From Anabaena sp. PCC 7108 (GTDB lineage Bacteria; Cyanobacteriota; Cyanobacteriia; Cyanobacteriales; Nostocaceae): a DNA stretch of 64,000 nucleotides. The notes under the pieces are model-generated. The model did no database searches, was not told the origin of the DNA, and was given only the letters and a program-made list of their open reading frames with translations. The DNA is taken from positions 310,001 through 374,000 of the forward strand of contig NZ_KB235896.1 of assembly GCF_000332135.1 (NCBI RefSeq), read 5' to 3'. Numbering within the stretch: position 1 is the first letter of the stretch; every line of letters starts with the position of its first letter. The translations under genes were made by a program, and so were the position numbers. This document shows positions 37,576-48,900 of this stretch, piece by piece.

Positions 37576-38298
37576 ATGTCAAAATCTACTTCTTCCTACA
37601 TTATCAATGGTGATACGAGTATATCTGTTAGTTCAGAATTAGTGAAAGGTGTGCAAGCTTTCCTTTATTTTATCAATGACGGAATGGATATTGATAAAAT
37701 TTTTGATGTTGATGCTGCATTAGCCAAGCATGAAGTTACTGCTGCTGAGATTGCCTATGTCAAGTCTAATCCTGAAATCGCTCAACTTTTTGAAGAACAA
37801 TATCTTCAACCAACTCCCAATCTAGAAGAATTACTCAAACTACCTGAAGATTCCTTAGGCTTTGCCTATGCTTCTAACTTGATATCAGCAAACTTTACGC
37901 CACACTTTTATCCTCAAGTAGAGCTTAAAGATGATGTGAGCTATTTAGCTCTGCGGATGCGACAAACCCATGATATTTGGCATACCGTTACAGGATATGG
38001 CTTCGATATTGCTGGGGGACTTAAGCTGGCAGCATTTCAGATCGGGCAAAATCGTGATCCAGTTTCAGTGATGTCGATTGCCGGACTGCTCATGAATACG
38101 ATCAAGATGAACAAAGATTTAAGCCCAATTATAAGTTTAGCTTACGAGGGCTACAATGTCGGGTGTAAAGCAAAACCCTTTCTGGCGCAGAAGTGGGAAG
38201 AGGCTTGGGAAAAACCACTTGCAGACTGGAGAGCGGAGTTAAATGTCACTTCTGCAATAGCTCGAACCATTGAAGAGCGCGCACTAGCAGCAATCTAA
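37576..38298 (+). CDS. Coq4-like protein, copy 2
   Basis: This 240-residue paralogue of 34750-35460 shares LKLPEDSLGFAYASNL, RQTHDIWHTVTGYGFDIAGG and KAKPFLAQKWEEAWEKPLA. As in copy 1, HDxxH is kept and the downstream Glu is Gly. It lacks copy 1's MTPEMQEILTPDN stretch near the N-terminus and has a slightly longer C-terminus. Its upstream DNA (GTAAATTGGATTATCTCAG) parallels that of copy 1, so leader or promoter elements were duplicated too. Function is unproven. Confidence 0.75.
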   Translation: MSKSTSSYIINGDTSISVSSELVKGVQAFLYFINDGMDIDKIFDVDAALAKHEVTAAEIAYVKSNPEIAQLFEEQYLQPTPNLEELLKLPEDSLGFAYASNLISANFTPHFYPQVELKDDVSYLALRMRQTHDIWHTVTGYGFDIAGGLKLAAFQIGQNRDPVSVMSIAGLLMNTIKMNKDLSPIISLAYEGYNVGCKAKPFLAQKWEEAWEKPLADWRAELNVTSAIARTIEERALAAI

Positions 38299-38307
38299 CT
38301 TATCTAA

Positions 38308-38358
38308 ATGGCGATAGCTTCGCTTTGTTCAAGACGCTCCGCGAACAGCGCGGACATT
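38308..38358. repeat. HIP-like palindromic dispersed repeat
   Basis: The segment GGCGATAGCTTCGCTT followed by GACGCTCCGCGAACAGCGCG belongs, by composition and palindromic character, to the same broad repeat group as those at 5157, 40746 and 53237. Here it lies between genes, after the second Coq4-like gene. Confidence 0.5.
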
Positions 38359-38504
38359 GCCCAAAAATCAGCGAAAAATCACTTGTAAATGGCTGAAACC
38401 TATACCTCATATTTGGTATATCCTGTTAATCCGCAATAATACAAACAGTTTGAAACGTGACTCTTCGATAATCACTAAAACTTTAAACTCATAAGGAGAT
38501 ACCG

Positions 38505-38981
38505 ATGTCTGAGCTTAAGACCGAATTTTTGTTCGAGATGAGAATACAGATTCAAGCCCCGATGGATGTTGGACAAGGACCCGATGGACACCGCATGATC
38601 TTTATGGCCAAATCTGGACATTTCGAGGGACCAAAACTCAAAGGTGAGATTATTCCCATGTCCGGTGGCGATTGGTCTAAAATACGGGCAGACGGATCAG
38701 GCTCAATGGACGTTCGTCAATGCCTGAAGACCGATGATGGGGCTATCATTCTCATGACTTATGGCGGACGGATGGTCACCAGCCCAGAAAACTTTGAGTA
38801 TGCGGTGGATTATTTCAAGCCGGACGATCCAAAGGGCGCAGACGAGCGATACTATTTCAGGACTAATCCTTTATTTGAGACAGGTGATGATCGTTACGCA
38901 TGGCTCAATAATATTATTGCAGTCGGCAAGGGACGCACTGGTGATGGCGGCGTAATTTACGAAGTATTTGCAGTAAATTAG
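38505..38981 (+). CDS. DUF3237 (UPF0311) family protein
   Basis: This 158-residue protein has the DUF3237 pattern: FEMRIQIQAPMDVGQGPDG, GHFEGPKLKGEIIPMSGGDW, MTYGGRM and the C-terminal YYFRTNPLFETGDDRYAWLN. The small beta-barrel family has no established general function and often sits beside secondary-metabolism or dissimilation genes. GGAG lies upstream of the ATG (ATAAGGAGATACCG). GC content seems higher than in its neighbours, which could reflect a different origin. Confidence 0.82.
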   Translation: MSELKTEFLFEMRIQIQAPMDVGQGPDGHRMIFMAKSGHFEGPKLKGEIIPMSGGDWSKIRADGSGSMDVRQCLKTDDGAIILMTYGGRMVTSPENFEYAVDYFKPDDPKGADERYYFRTNPLFETGDDRYAWLNNIIAVGKGRTGDGGVIYEVFAVN

Positions 38982-39203
38982 GTATTACAAGGGGATTGTT
39001 ATGCGGCTATTACGGGAGTGAGTAGCAATCGAAAACCGTAGACTTCCCTTTTCTTAACTTGTTTTCACCAACTGAGAATCAGCGATCGCCTATGGCTTAG
39101 ACTAGGCTATAGGCATTACTCAAAGCGCAATCACTAAGGTAGAGTGTCTGCAAAGCCTTAAATAAAGTAAGCTAGATCATCTTTTCACTAACAGGAGGAT
39201 AGA

Positions 39204-40076
39204 ATGAGTTTTGATACTCAAGAAAATCACACCCAGAAATATAAAACTGTCGAGCTACCTCAAGGAATACTTCACTACAGCGATCGCGGACAGGGACCAA
39301 TATTAATCTTTCTACACGGGCTTCTGGTTAACGGAAGACTCTGGCGTGATGTTGTATCTGTGCTTGAAAGCGAGTTTCGCTGTATTGTACCAGAGTTACC
39401 TCTCGGCTCTCATATCCAACCAATGAACCCCGACACCGACTTAACTCCACCAGGTGTTGCTCGCTTAGTAGCAGACTTTATTACAGCCCTCGATTTAGAT
39501 AATGTCACCTTAGTTGGCAACGATACAGGCGGTGCTATATGCCAGTTAGTTATTAGCCAGTACCCAGAAAAAATATCAGGACTTGTACTCACTAACTGTG
39601 ATGCTTTTGAAAACTTTTTACCCTTATTTTTCCGTCCACTTCAGTATGCTGCTCGGATACCAGGCTTTATCTTTGCATTTGCACAGTTAATGCGCTGGAG
39701 TTTAATTAGACATATCTTGTTTGGACTACTTGCACACAGACCCTTAGGATCTGAAGAAGATGCAGCATACTTTACACCACTAATTCGGTTTGCTGGCGTG
39801 CGTCACGATCTAACCAAAGCTGTATGTGGTATTTCCAATCGTTACACTATTGAAGCAGCCAGTTCCTTTGCCAATTTTAACAAGCCAGTATTAATTGTTT
39901 GGGGTGAAAACGATCCATTCTTTTCTTATCGCTTTGCTGAACGCCTCAAACAATCTTTTCCTAATGCTCGATTAGAGCGGATTGCAAAATCCCGTACTTT
40001 CGTACCGGAAGATCAACCTGAAGCCCTAGCACAGTTAATTATAAGTTTTGCTGTGACTGGATCAGTGAGAAGTTGA
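39204..40076 (+). CDS. alpha/beta hydrolase with Asp nucleophile position and no classical His
   Basis: This 290-residue alpha/beta-hydrolase-fold protein has the oxyanion motif LHGLLVNGRLW and the nucleophile elbow VGNDTGGA, where Asp107 sits in the position used by haloalkane dehalogenases and epoxide hydrolases. The segment that normally holds the catalytic His (GHF) reads SRTFVPEDQPE, so the His is missing at that place. AGGAGG precedes the ATG. A hydrolytic dehalogenase role would be tempting near halogenases but is weakened by the lost His. The gene stands alone, 222 bp after the DUF3237 gene. Confidence 0.75.
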   Translation: MSFDTQENHTQKYKTVELPQGILHYSDRGQGPILIFLHGLLVNGRLWRDVVSVLESEFRCIVPELPLGSHIQPMNPDTDLTPPGVARLVADFITALDLDNVTLVGNDTGGAICQLVISQYPEKISGLVLTNCDAFENFLPLFFRPLQYAARIPGFIFAFAQLMRWSLIRHILFGLLAHRPLGSEEDAAYFTPLIRFAGVRHDLTKAVCGISNRYTIEAASSFANFNKPVLIVWGENDPFFSYRFAERLKQSFPNARLERIAKSRTFVPEDQPEALAQLIISFAVTGSVRS

Positions 40077-40266
40077 GGTAAACTCTTAGCTAAAATTAAG
40101 TAGGCGCACGATATTAACATATAATGAACTCTGCAAAAAGTTTATGATTAGCAGTAATGCTAACTTATAAGGAAAAAGGCTGAAAACCCTTGAGATTAAG
40201 TTTTGGAGCGTGGCGTAAAAACTTAACCGTCCTTTAGGCAAGAGATGAAAGCCTAAGCCTTGGGCT

Positions 40267-40458
40267 TTAGCCCTCAGTGATAGAGATGTTTCTAGCATAC
40301 CTCTCTACCAATTCAGAAACACTAATCTTTTCTGTTTTGGCTTGCCTTGCCAAAAATTCCCATGCGGTATTTGTGAGCATAATACCCCGTCGCTTTTTAG
40401 GTTCATCGTAAAGCACCGGAATATTTTTTGTCCTTTTTTTTCCTTTTCCTGTTGACAT
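40267..40458 (-). CDS. small CopG/ribbon-helix-helix-like protein inside the IS
   Basis: A 63-residue basic protein: KGKKRTKNIPVLYDEPKKRR, then IMLTNTAWEFLARQAKTEKI followed by SVSELVERYA. The second half matches the pattern of CopG-like regulators (strand, then a helix-turn-helix with SELVER). It is divergent from tnpB (59-bp gap), and its stop lies in the left-end hairpin, so it appears to be cargo or a regulator of the element. It could repress tnpB from the shared promoter region. Confidence 0.6.
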   Translation of the reverse strand: MSTGKGKKRTKNIPVLYDEPKKRRGIMLTNTAWEFLARQAKTEKISVSELVERYARNISITEG

Positions 40459-40516
40459 ACTGAGAATGTATGATTAAACTAATAACAAATTTAACATGAA
40501 AGGAGGTAATTAATTA

Positions 40517-41720
40517 GTGCTGGTTTTAGAGTACAAAGCCAAATGCAATCAAAGTCAAAAACAGGCTATCAACGAAGTACTCAGGACAACTCAGTTTATT
40601 AGAAACAAAGCTATTCGTTACTGGATGGACTCACCCAAAGAAGCGAAAATTAACAGAATTGCATTAAATAACTACTCAACAGCACTACGGAAAGAGTTTA
40701 GTTTTGTAGAAAAATTAAATTCAATGGCTTGTCAGTCTGCAACTGTTCGCGTAGCGTGCCGAAGGCATAAGAGCATGGCAAGCAATCCAAAGGTTTTACG
40801 ACAACTGCAAAAAGAAAGTCGTAGGTAGAAAGGGATATCCTTGTTTTCAAAAAGATAATCGTTCAGTAGAATACAAAACCTCTGGATGGTTATTGCACCC
40901 AACAAAAAGACGTATCACTTTTACTGATAAAAAAGGTATTGGTGAACTTAAATTATTGGGTAAATGGGATATTCATACATATCCAATCAAGTTAATCAAA
41001 CGAGTCAGAATTGTTAAACGTGCTGACGGTTTTTATGTTCAATTCTGTGTAGATACAGAAGTTAAACAAGAACCTAGGATAGCTGATGGTGAAATTGGTT
41101 TAGATGTGGGTTTGGAGTATTTTTACTCTGATTCCAATGGAGATCATGAAGCAAATCCCCGTTTTTTAAGAAAAGCCGAAAAATCCATCAAACACTCTCA
41201 AAGTCTCATTTATTCTAAGGAAAAAGGTAAAAACCAAAGACGAAAAGCAAGACAAAGATATGCTCGAAAACATTTAAAAGTAAGTAGGCAACGGAATGAA
41301 CACGCTAAAAGAACAGCGCGTAACGTATGCAAAGCTAACGCTTTAGTCGCCTATGAAGATTTAAAAGTCAAGAACATGGTAAAAAATCATTGTCTTGCTA
41401 AGTCAATCAATGATGCGGCTTGGTCTACTTTTCGTCAATGGCTAGAATATTTTGCCGTGAAATTCAACAGCGTTGTTATTGCTGTTGCACCACATTACAC
41501 ATCACAAAAATGCAGTAATTGTGGTGCAATGGTGAAAAAATCTCTTTCAACTCGCACCCATAAATGTAATTGTGGATGTAAGCTTCAAAGAGATGTTAAT
41601 GCAGCAATAAATATTCTTAATCTTGCCAAAAATAGGGAAGGGCATTCCCGAATTAACGCTACAGGAGTTGGAGTCTCTACTCTAGTTGGTGAAAACCTCC
41701 TAGAGCAAATTCTGACGTAG
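40517..41720 (+). pseudogene. tnpB: tnpB (RuvC-like RNA-guided nuclease), frameshifted
   Basis: Two frames together make one TnpB of about 390 residues. The first ends at 40828; the second runs through to 41720 and is open from 40768 onward (AWQAIQRFYDNCKKKVVG continues into GWLLHPTKRR). The RuvC residues are all in the second part: Asp in GLDVGL, Glu in VAYEDLKV and Asp in LQRDVNAAINIL. A zinc-ribbon CSNCG/CNCGC is also there. The shift is caused by the 22-bp repeat at 40746-40767; removing it restores the frame exactly. The first ORF starts with GTG at 40517 after AAAGGAGG. Confidence 0.85.
40746..40767. repeat. 22-bp palindromic repeat inserted in tnpB
   Basis: The segment TTCGCGTAGCGTGCCGAAGG plus two bases shares TTCGCGTAGCGTG with the repeat in the NRPS at 5157-5216. 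Its length is not a multiple of three, and it accounts exactly for the reading-frame change. Confidence 0.65.
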
Positions 41721-41991
41721 AATGTAGAATCTCCGTGGCTTTAGCCCGGAGAGTGTCAATAACTCTTCATCTTTTTCGCAGTATTCTCATGATCGCACCG
41801 CCAGCGTTTCTAAGCAAAATTGAGTCCTAGATAGCATTTTTGCTTTTGACACCAGACATACTTGACTTGTTCAAGAAGTCGGGGATCTAGTCTTAATAAT
41901 GAATTTAAGGCGAAGGTGGGGGCGTTCAGTGCTAACCTAAAAGATGACATTGCTTGATCTCAGGTCGTTTACGACCCATTCTCAAAAATAG

Positions 41992-43461
<1,470 letters not shown>

Positions 43462-43481
43462 TTTCGTAATCCGTAATTCGT

Positions 43482-43507
43482 AATTCGTAATTTATGAATT
43501 ACGAATT
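43482..43507. repeat. AT-rich hairpin between beta and epsilon genes
   Basis: AATTCGTAATT pairs with AATTACGAATT around a 4-nt loop, preceded by further CGTAATT units. Such repeats are common between cyanobacterial genes and could tune relative expression of the two cistrons. Confidence 0.55.
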
Positions 43508-43534
43508 AACAACCATCAATTAGAAACTAAAAAT

Positions 43535-43948
43535 ATGACCCTGACTGTTCGTGTAATTGCCCCGGATAAAACCGTTTGGGATGCTGAAGCTGAAGAAGTA
43601 GTTTTACCTAGTACTACTGGTCAATTAGGTATCTTGAGTGGACACGCGCCGCTATTATCTGCCTTGGATATAGGTGTAATGCGTGTTCGTGCTAACAAAA
43701 ATCAAGATTGGCAAGCGATCGCACTTGCGGGCGGTTTTGCCGAAGTTGATGAAGACGAAGTGACTATTTTAGTCAACGGTGCTGAACGTGGCGACAAAAT
43801 TAACCTGGAAGAAGCCCGAACCGCTTACAATCAAGCCCAAACTCTTCTGAATCAAGCCCCAGCAGGCGACCGTCAAGCCCAAATTCAGGCAACTAAAGCC
43901 TTTAAACGCGCTCGCGCTCGGTTTCAAGCCGCCGGCGGTTCGGTATAA
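43535..43948 (+). CDS. atpC: F1 ATP synthase subunit epsilon
   Basis: This 137-residue protein has the epsilon signature [41 protein letters not shown] and [19 protein letters not shown], then a C-terminal helical hairpin ([14 protein letters not shown] and [10 protein letters not shown]). It links F1 to the rotor and inhibits ATP hydrolysis. It is called atpE in plastid nomenclature. It is co-oriented with the beta gene. Confidence 0.97.
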   Translation: MTLTVRVIAPDKTVWDAEAEEVVLPSTTGQLGILSGHAPLLSALDIGVMRVRANKNQDWQAIALAGGFAEVDEDEVTILVNGAERGDKINLEEARTAYNQAQTLLNQAPAGDRQAQIQATKAFKRARARFQAAGGSV

Positions 43949-43999
43949 ACCCAATCTTGCACTTACAAATAGTGAAAGTGAGTTTTTGACAAATCAGTA

Positions 44000-44023
44000 G
44001 GGGTTGAGCATTGCTCAATCCCC
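44000..44023 (+). terminator. strong hairpin after atpC
   Basis: GGGGTTGAGCA pairs with TGCTCAATCCCC with almost no loop, 51 bp beyond the epsilon stop. There is no immediate T tract, but it is a good candidate 3' end for the beta-epsilon transcript. Confidence 0.5.
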
Positions 44024-44117
44024 ATAATACTAAGATTATATATATTTTTTGGTATCGACTCAATAAATGGGCAAATTAGGGAATTATTTTTGTGATTTCT
44101 ATTGTGACGACAGAGGA

Positions 44118-45416
44118 TTAACCGAAAACTTCTGTAATCGGAATTTCAATAATAAATTCTGAACCTCCTTCAGGGACTATTTGGTAAGTCAAACTACCTT
44201 TGTAAATTTCAGTGATAATTTGGTGGCTAGTAAATAAGCCTAATCCCATACCTTTAGCAACTAATTTGGTAGTAAAAAATGGCTCAAATAAACGATACTT
44301 ATTTTCTTCAATAATTCCCATACCATTGTCTTTAATACTGATTATTACTTTATTTTCTGGGTGAGTATATGTATGAATCCAAATTTTTGGTTGAAATGAA
44401 CTATCAATAAATGAATTGATTTTTACATCAAGTGCATCAATAGCATTTTGCAAAAGATGCATTAGCACTTGATTAAATAAATTTGCATAACCTATAAATT
44501 CTGGTAAATCCTCATATTTCTTAAAAATTTCAACTGCAACTGAACCATTTTTTAATACCATTTGATAGCGTAATATCATCAAAACACTATCAATACTTTC
44601 GTGAACATTAAAAGGTTTGATACCTGACTTATCAAGACGAGAGAAAATATGTAGAGCATGAACAACTGAGCGAATTCTTTCGGCTCCAGTGCGAATAGAA
44701 TGAATTACTCTAGTAAAATCTGGAGATAAAAACTCCAGTTCAATTTCATCGATGAAATTGCTAATTTCTGGAGTTGCATTTGGAAATGCTTTTTGATAAT
44801 AGTTAATCAGACTAATTAGCTTTTCAGCATATTCAGATGCAGGATTAAGATTACAAAGAATAAAACTTAAAGGGTTATTAATTTCATGAGAAATTCCAGC
44901 AGCAATTCGACTTGTATTCAGTAGCTTTTCTTTTTGAATAAGTTCAGCTTGAGCATTTTGTAATGCTAGTAGCATATTTTGTAATTGCTGATTATGAGAT
45001 TCTTGCTCTTTTTGTAAATTTTGAAGCTTTAACTGAGTTTGAATTCTTATTAGTACTTCTTCTAAGTGAAATGGTTTGGTTATATAGTCAACACCTCCAG
45101 CTTTAAATGCTCTCACCTTATCACTAATATCATTACCAGCACTTAAAAAAATAATCGGAATTGATTGATTTTCTGGAACACTTTTTAAATATTCACATAC
45201 TTCATAACCTCCCATTTCTGGCATATTAATATCTAAAAGTATTAAATCTGGTGGCAGTGCCTGAACAGCCATTAATGCAGATTGTCCACTGATAGCTTTG
45301 CGAATTTGATAATTCTGTTTTGATAAAAAATCTGATAAAAATCTAATATTTTCAAGTTTGTCATCAACAATTAGAATATCCGCTACAAATGATTTTTTTT
45401 GTCCAGACATATTCAT
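44118..45416 (-). CDS. response regulator-histidine kinase hybrid
   Basis: This 432-residue protein has an N-terminal receiver domain (LIVDD; phospho-Asp in PDLILLDINMPEMGGYEV; Lys in ITKPFHLEEV). A coiled coil follows (about 130-165). The kinase core has GISHEINNPLSFILCN (H-box), NAIDALD (N-box) and DNGMGI with GMGLGLFTSHQI (G-boxes). Such receiver-first kinases relay signals from an upstream kinase. It is the third gene of a minus-strand operon, starting 21 bp after the end of the small response regulator. Confidence 0.92.
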   Translation of the reverse strand: MNMSGQKKSFVADILIVDDKLENIRFLSDFLSKQNYQIRKAISGQSALMAVQALPPDLILLDINMPEMGGYEVCEYLKSVPENQSIPIIFLSAGNDISDKVRAFKAGGVDYITKPFHLEEVLIRIQTQLKLQNLQKEQESHNQQLQNMLLALQNAQAELIQKEKLLNTSRIAAGISHEINNPLSFILCNLNPASEYAEKLISLINYYQKAFPNATPEISNFIDEIELEFLSPDFTRVIHSIRTGAERIRSVVHALHIFSRLDKSGIKPFNVHESIDSVLMILRYQMVLKNGSVAVEIFKKYEDLPEFIGYANLFNQVLMHLLQNAIDALDVKINSFIDSSFQPKIWIHTYTHPENKVIISIKDNGMGIIEENKYRLFEPFFTTKLVAKGMGLGLFTSHQIITEIYKGSLTYQIVPEGGSEFIIEIPITEVFG

Positions 45417-45437
45417 TTAATTTACCAATACCTTTTT

Positions 45438-45914
45438 TTATTTAGTCGCTGCTTGCAATTCTTTAACTTGAGATTGAAGATAAAAAATTGTTTGTTGATA
45501 CTTGATAATAGTCAATTGATGTTGAACTCGTGCCAATACCTCCTCCATATAAAACGGCTTGGTAATATAGTCTGCACCACCAGATCGAAAAGCTTGACCC
45601 TTATCAGTCATATCTTGTGATGCACTTAAAAAAATAATAGGAATATCAGCAGTTTCAGGATTTGATTTCAGTTGTTGACAAACCTCATAGCCATTCATTT
45701 CTGGCATTCTGATATCTAACAGAATTAAACTAGGTGGAGATGCTGCAACCGCTGTCAGCGCCATTTTGCCACTGATGGCCTTGCGAGTTTGGTGTCCATT
45801 ATGCTCCAAAATACTGGATAAAAGACGAATATTTTCTAAAACATCATCAACAATCAAAATATTTATTTGGGTAGTTTGTATTAGCAGCTGATCGGGTGTA
45901 CTTTCATTATTCAT
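45438..45914 (-). CDS. single-receiver response regulator
   Basis: This 158-residue protein is a stand-alone receiver domain: ILIVDDVLENIRLL, phospho-Asp in SLILLDIRMPEMNGYEVCQQ, Thr/Ser switch in IIFLSASQDMTD, and Lys in YITKPFYMEEVLARV. A short coiled-coil tail follows. It has no output domain. It lies 3 bp after the big kinase and 21 bp before the receiver-kinase, so it is probably the shuttle between the two. Its receiver closely resembles that of the downstream protein, suggesting duplication. Confidence 0.92.
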   Translation of the reverse strand: MNNESTPDQLLIQTTQINILIVDDVLENIRLLSSILEHNGHQTRKAISGKMALTAVAASPPSLILLDIRMPEMNGYEVCQQLKSNPETADIPIIFLSASQDMTDKGQAFRSGGADYITKPFYMEEVLARVQHQLTIIKYQQTIFYLQSQVKELQAATK

Positions 45915-45917
45915 AAT

Positions 45918-48900
45918 TTACCTGTCAAGATCATCTGGTGTTGGTTGAGTCAAGATCATCAGTTCCTTAAACTGATAGTTTGAAATCAATTCAGTTACAG
46001 CCGTAATCAGTTCAGTGTGTTCAGAAGGAATTTGAGTAATTAGCTGAAGACTATTAGCATCATTACCTTGGGCAGAATAAAAGTGTAATTGGTGAATCCA
46101 TTCGCTGGGCATAACACTCAAAGCAGCTCTATCAAGTACAAAGTTATCGGTTTTATTTGCTAAATTGTCAGTAGTTTGTTTCTCTGGAGTAGATGTATCC
46201 AATTGTATTTGTAGATGAGAAGAAAGAGTTTCTATAATTTCTTCCCAGCGAAACGGTTTGCTGACAAAATCATCACACCCTACGGATAAGCTTTCCTCTC
46301 GCTGTTCTGTAAAGGCACTTGCAGTCAGAGCAATAATTTTTGTGGGAGTTTGTAGATTGGTTAACGTTTGTTCCAAAACCCGAATCTGTTGAGTAGCTTG
46401 ATAACCATCGAGGATAGGCATTTGCATATCCATAAAAATTAGATGAGGTTGCCATTCCTGCCAGAGAGCGATCGCAATTTGCCCATTTTCAGCTTCTTGC
46501 ACTTCAAAACCTAACTTTATTAAAATTTTGCTCAGTAGTAATCTGTTAGTAGAATTATCTTCAGCAATCAAAATTCGGTAATTATGCCCAGGAGCAATAC
46601 TAACGGCATGATCAACAGGAAAAAATTGGGAACTAGGCATTGCTGAGGCTAAACTAGTCTGGATATGAAACCTGAAACAACTACCTTTACCCAATTGACT
46701 ACGAACCGTAATTTCACCCCCCATCAATTGCACAAACTTCTGACTAATTCGCAACCCTAAACCTGTTCCTTCCTTAGATTTTTGTCCTGCGCGTGTTTGC
46801 TGAAATGCTTGAAATAAATCGCCAATTTCTTCTGGAGCAATACCAAGTCCAGTATCTTCAACTGCAAAAAAGAGAGACTGCTGAGTAGTAAGTAATCTGG
46901 TGTCACCCTCGGATAAATTCTGATTCCTAATTCGCAGAGTTACGCTTCCTTTCTCTGTAAACTTGATCGCATTGCCTAACAAGTTAATTAGTACCTGACG
47001 GAGTTTGTTTTCATCTGTTTTGATGTAACGAGGTACAGACTCATCAACATCAAAACTCAGTTGTAAAGCTTTTGATTGTGCTTTCAGTTCCAGCATAGCT
47101 TTTAAACTTTCCAGCAACTTATACAGATTAAACTCCGTTTCATAAAGTGTGATACGTCCCGCTTCAATTTTTGACATTTCTAACACATCATTAATCAATG
47201 CCAGCAAATGTTCACCACTGTTATTAATAATTTCAATATACCGTTGATGGTCAAAAGTTAGAGACTGATCTTGTTGCATTAACTGAGTGAAGCCGAGAAT
47301 AGCGTTCAGTGGAGTTCGCAATTCATGGCTCATATTAGCTAGAAACTCACTTTTAGCCCGGTTAGCAGCATCAGCAGCTTCTTTGGCTAGTTTTAGTTCT
47401 TCTGTCTGTTGCTGAGTTTGGGCAAATAGTTCTGCCTGTTGTACAGCTACACCCAATTGATTACCTATTTGGGTGACAATTCCGATTTCTGCTTCTTGCC
47501 AATGACGGGGATGGCCATTTTGATAAACTGCCAACAAACCCCAGAGTTTTTGACCACAGAAAATGGGGGTAATGATGTAAGCTCGTGCTTGTAATTCTTT
47601 GAGAAAATTGAGATAGCAGTCATCAAATCCCGCTGTGTAAATATCGGTGACACAGCAATAACTATTTTTTTGCTGATAAATTCCGCCTTTATTCTCCTGT
47701 AAATAAGTATCACGATGTAAAACATCTGCACTGCTAAGTTGAGTTGTCACACAATTGTTTCCTTCAACAGCAATTTGGGTTAGTTTGGGATCATTTGCCC
47801 GTGAAGGAAGCAAAACATTCCAAGACTGCGTGACAGACTCAGAAACTAATTCTCCACTCCAGTCTGGTTTAAAGCGGTAAATTAAAACGCGATCGCATTT
47901 AATAGCTTGCTGTAATTCAGTAGTGGTGACATTAAAGATAGATTCCAGGTTGAGAGTTTGACGCATTTGCAGAATTACCCCGTTAATTGCCTGTTCTTTT
48001 TCTGCCATTACCCTCATAGCAGATTCGGCAATAGTTCTTTCCCTAACTTCAACTTCTAAGGAGTGATTAGCTTTCACCAATTCAGCAGTACGTTCCTTAA
48101 CTCGTAATTCTAGATTTTCATAAGCAGTGCGTTTCTCTTCTTCTGCCCATTTACGTTGTAGTTCAGCAGAAGCCCGTGCTGCAAAAACCTTTAAGATGGC
48201 TTTGTTGCGATCATCAGCTAAAAAGGGTTTGACATCAACAATACAAAGATTGCCAATTACATTTTGATTAATGTCAACTAAAGGAACACCCAAATAGCTT
48301 TCTGCACCCATCTTCTCCATGAATGTGTTACCGGGAAATTTCTGCTGTAAGTCGCTAGGATAGGCATAGGGCATATTTTTATGAACTACATCTTTACAAG
48401 GAGTATTAATCAGTTCATATTCAAAATTTGCGGCTAAATGATCTACATACCAAAAATTAATACTTCGTAGCTTTTGTAAGGAGTTGTCAACAGTTTCAAA
48501 CACTATTGCATAGGCAACATTAAGTGCTGTAGCTAGGTTTTCAACTAAAGCCGGAAAAAATTCGTCTCCAGTCACAGAAGCAGTACCAGATACAATCGTT
48601 TGTAGAGTTTCTTCAGCGCTTTTTCGTTCGGCTATTTGCTTTTCTAATTCTCGGTTGATGGCTTCTAGCTGTTCTGGTGTTCGCAATCCCAAAAACTGTG
48701 GGAGGAGTTCCACTAATCGTAAAGCTGTATAACAAGAAATTAAAGCTGTGACGGCGCGTTCAATGCCAGAAATCCAGTAGTAAGGATACCAAAGTGTTAA
48801 AATATCCAGGAGATGTCCTGTACCACAAAGGATAATAAATGCCCCAAACAAAACAAAGACATTGGAGAAAGGCATATCACTCCGTTTGCGGACAAAGTAA

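Larger units (their letters stand above)
40190..41760 (+). mobile_element. IS200/IS605-type element (tnpB only), degenerate
   Basis: The element comprises a frameshifted tnpB and a small divergent gene, with no tnpA in view. Left-end hairpins lie around 40238-40275 (GGGCTTTAGCCC), and a right-end hairpin at 41731-41751 (CTCCG to CGGAG around TGGCTTTAGCC) is followed by GAGTGTCAA. These subterminal palindromes, without terminal inverted repeats, are typical of single-strand transposing IS200/IS605 elements. The 3' end of tnpB plus the right end would be where the guide (omega) RNA is made. The outer boundaries are approximate. Confidence 0.7.

Noticed and set aside
47600-47640. Second GAF domain of the ethylene-type kinase as a firm cyanobacteriochrome
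   Set aside because: A Cys is at a plausible place but is followed by Tyr, not the usual His, so bilin binding cannot be asserted.
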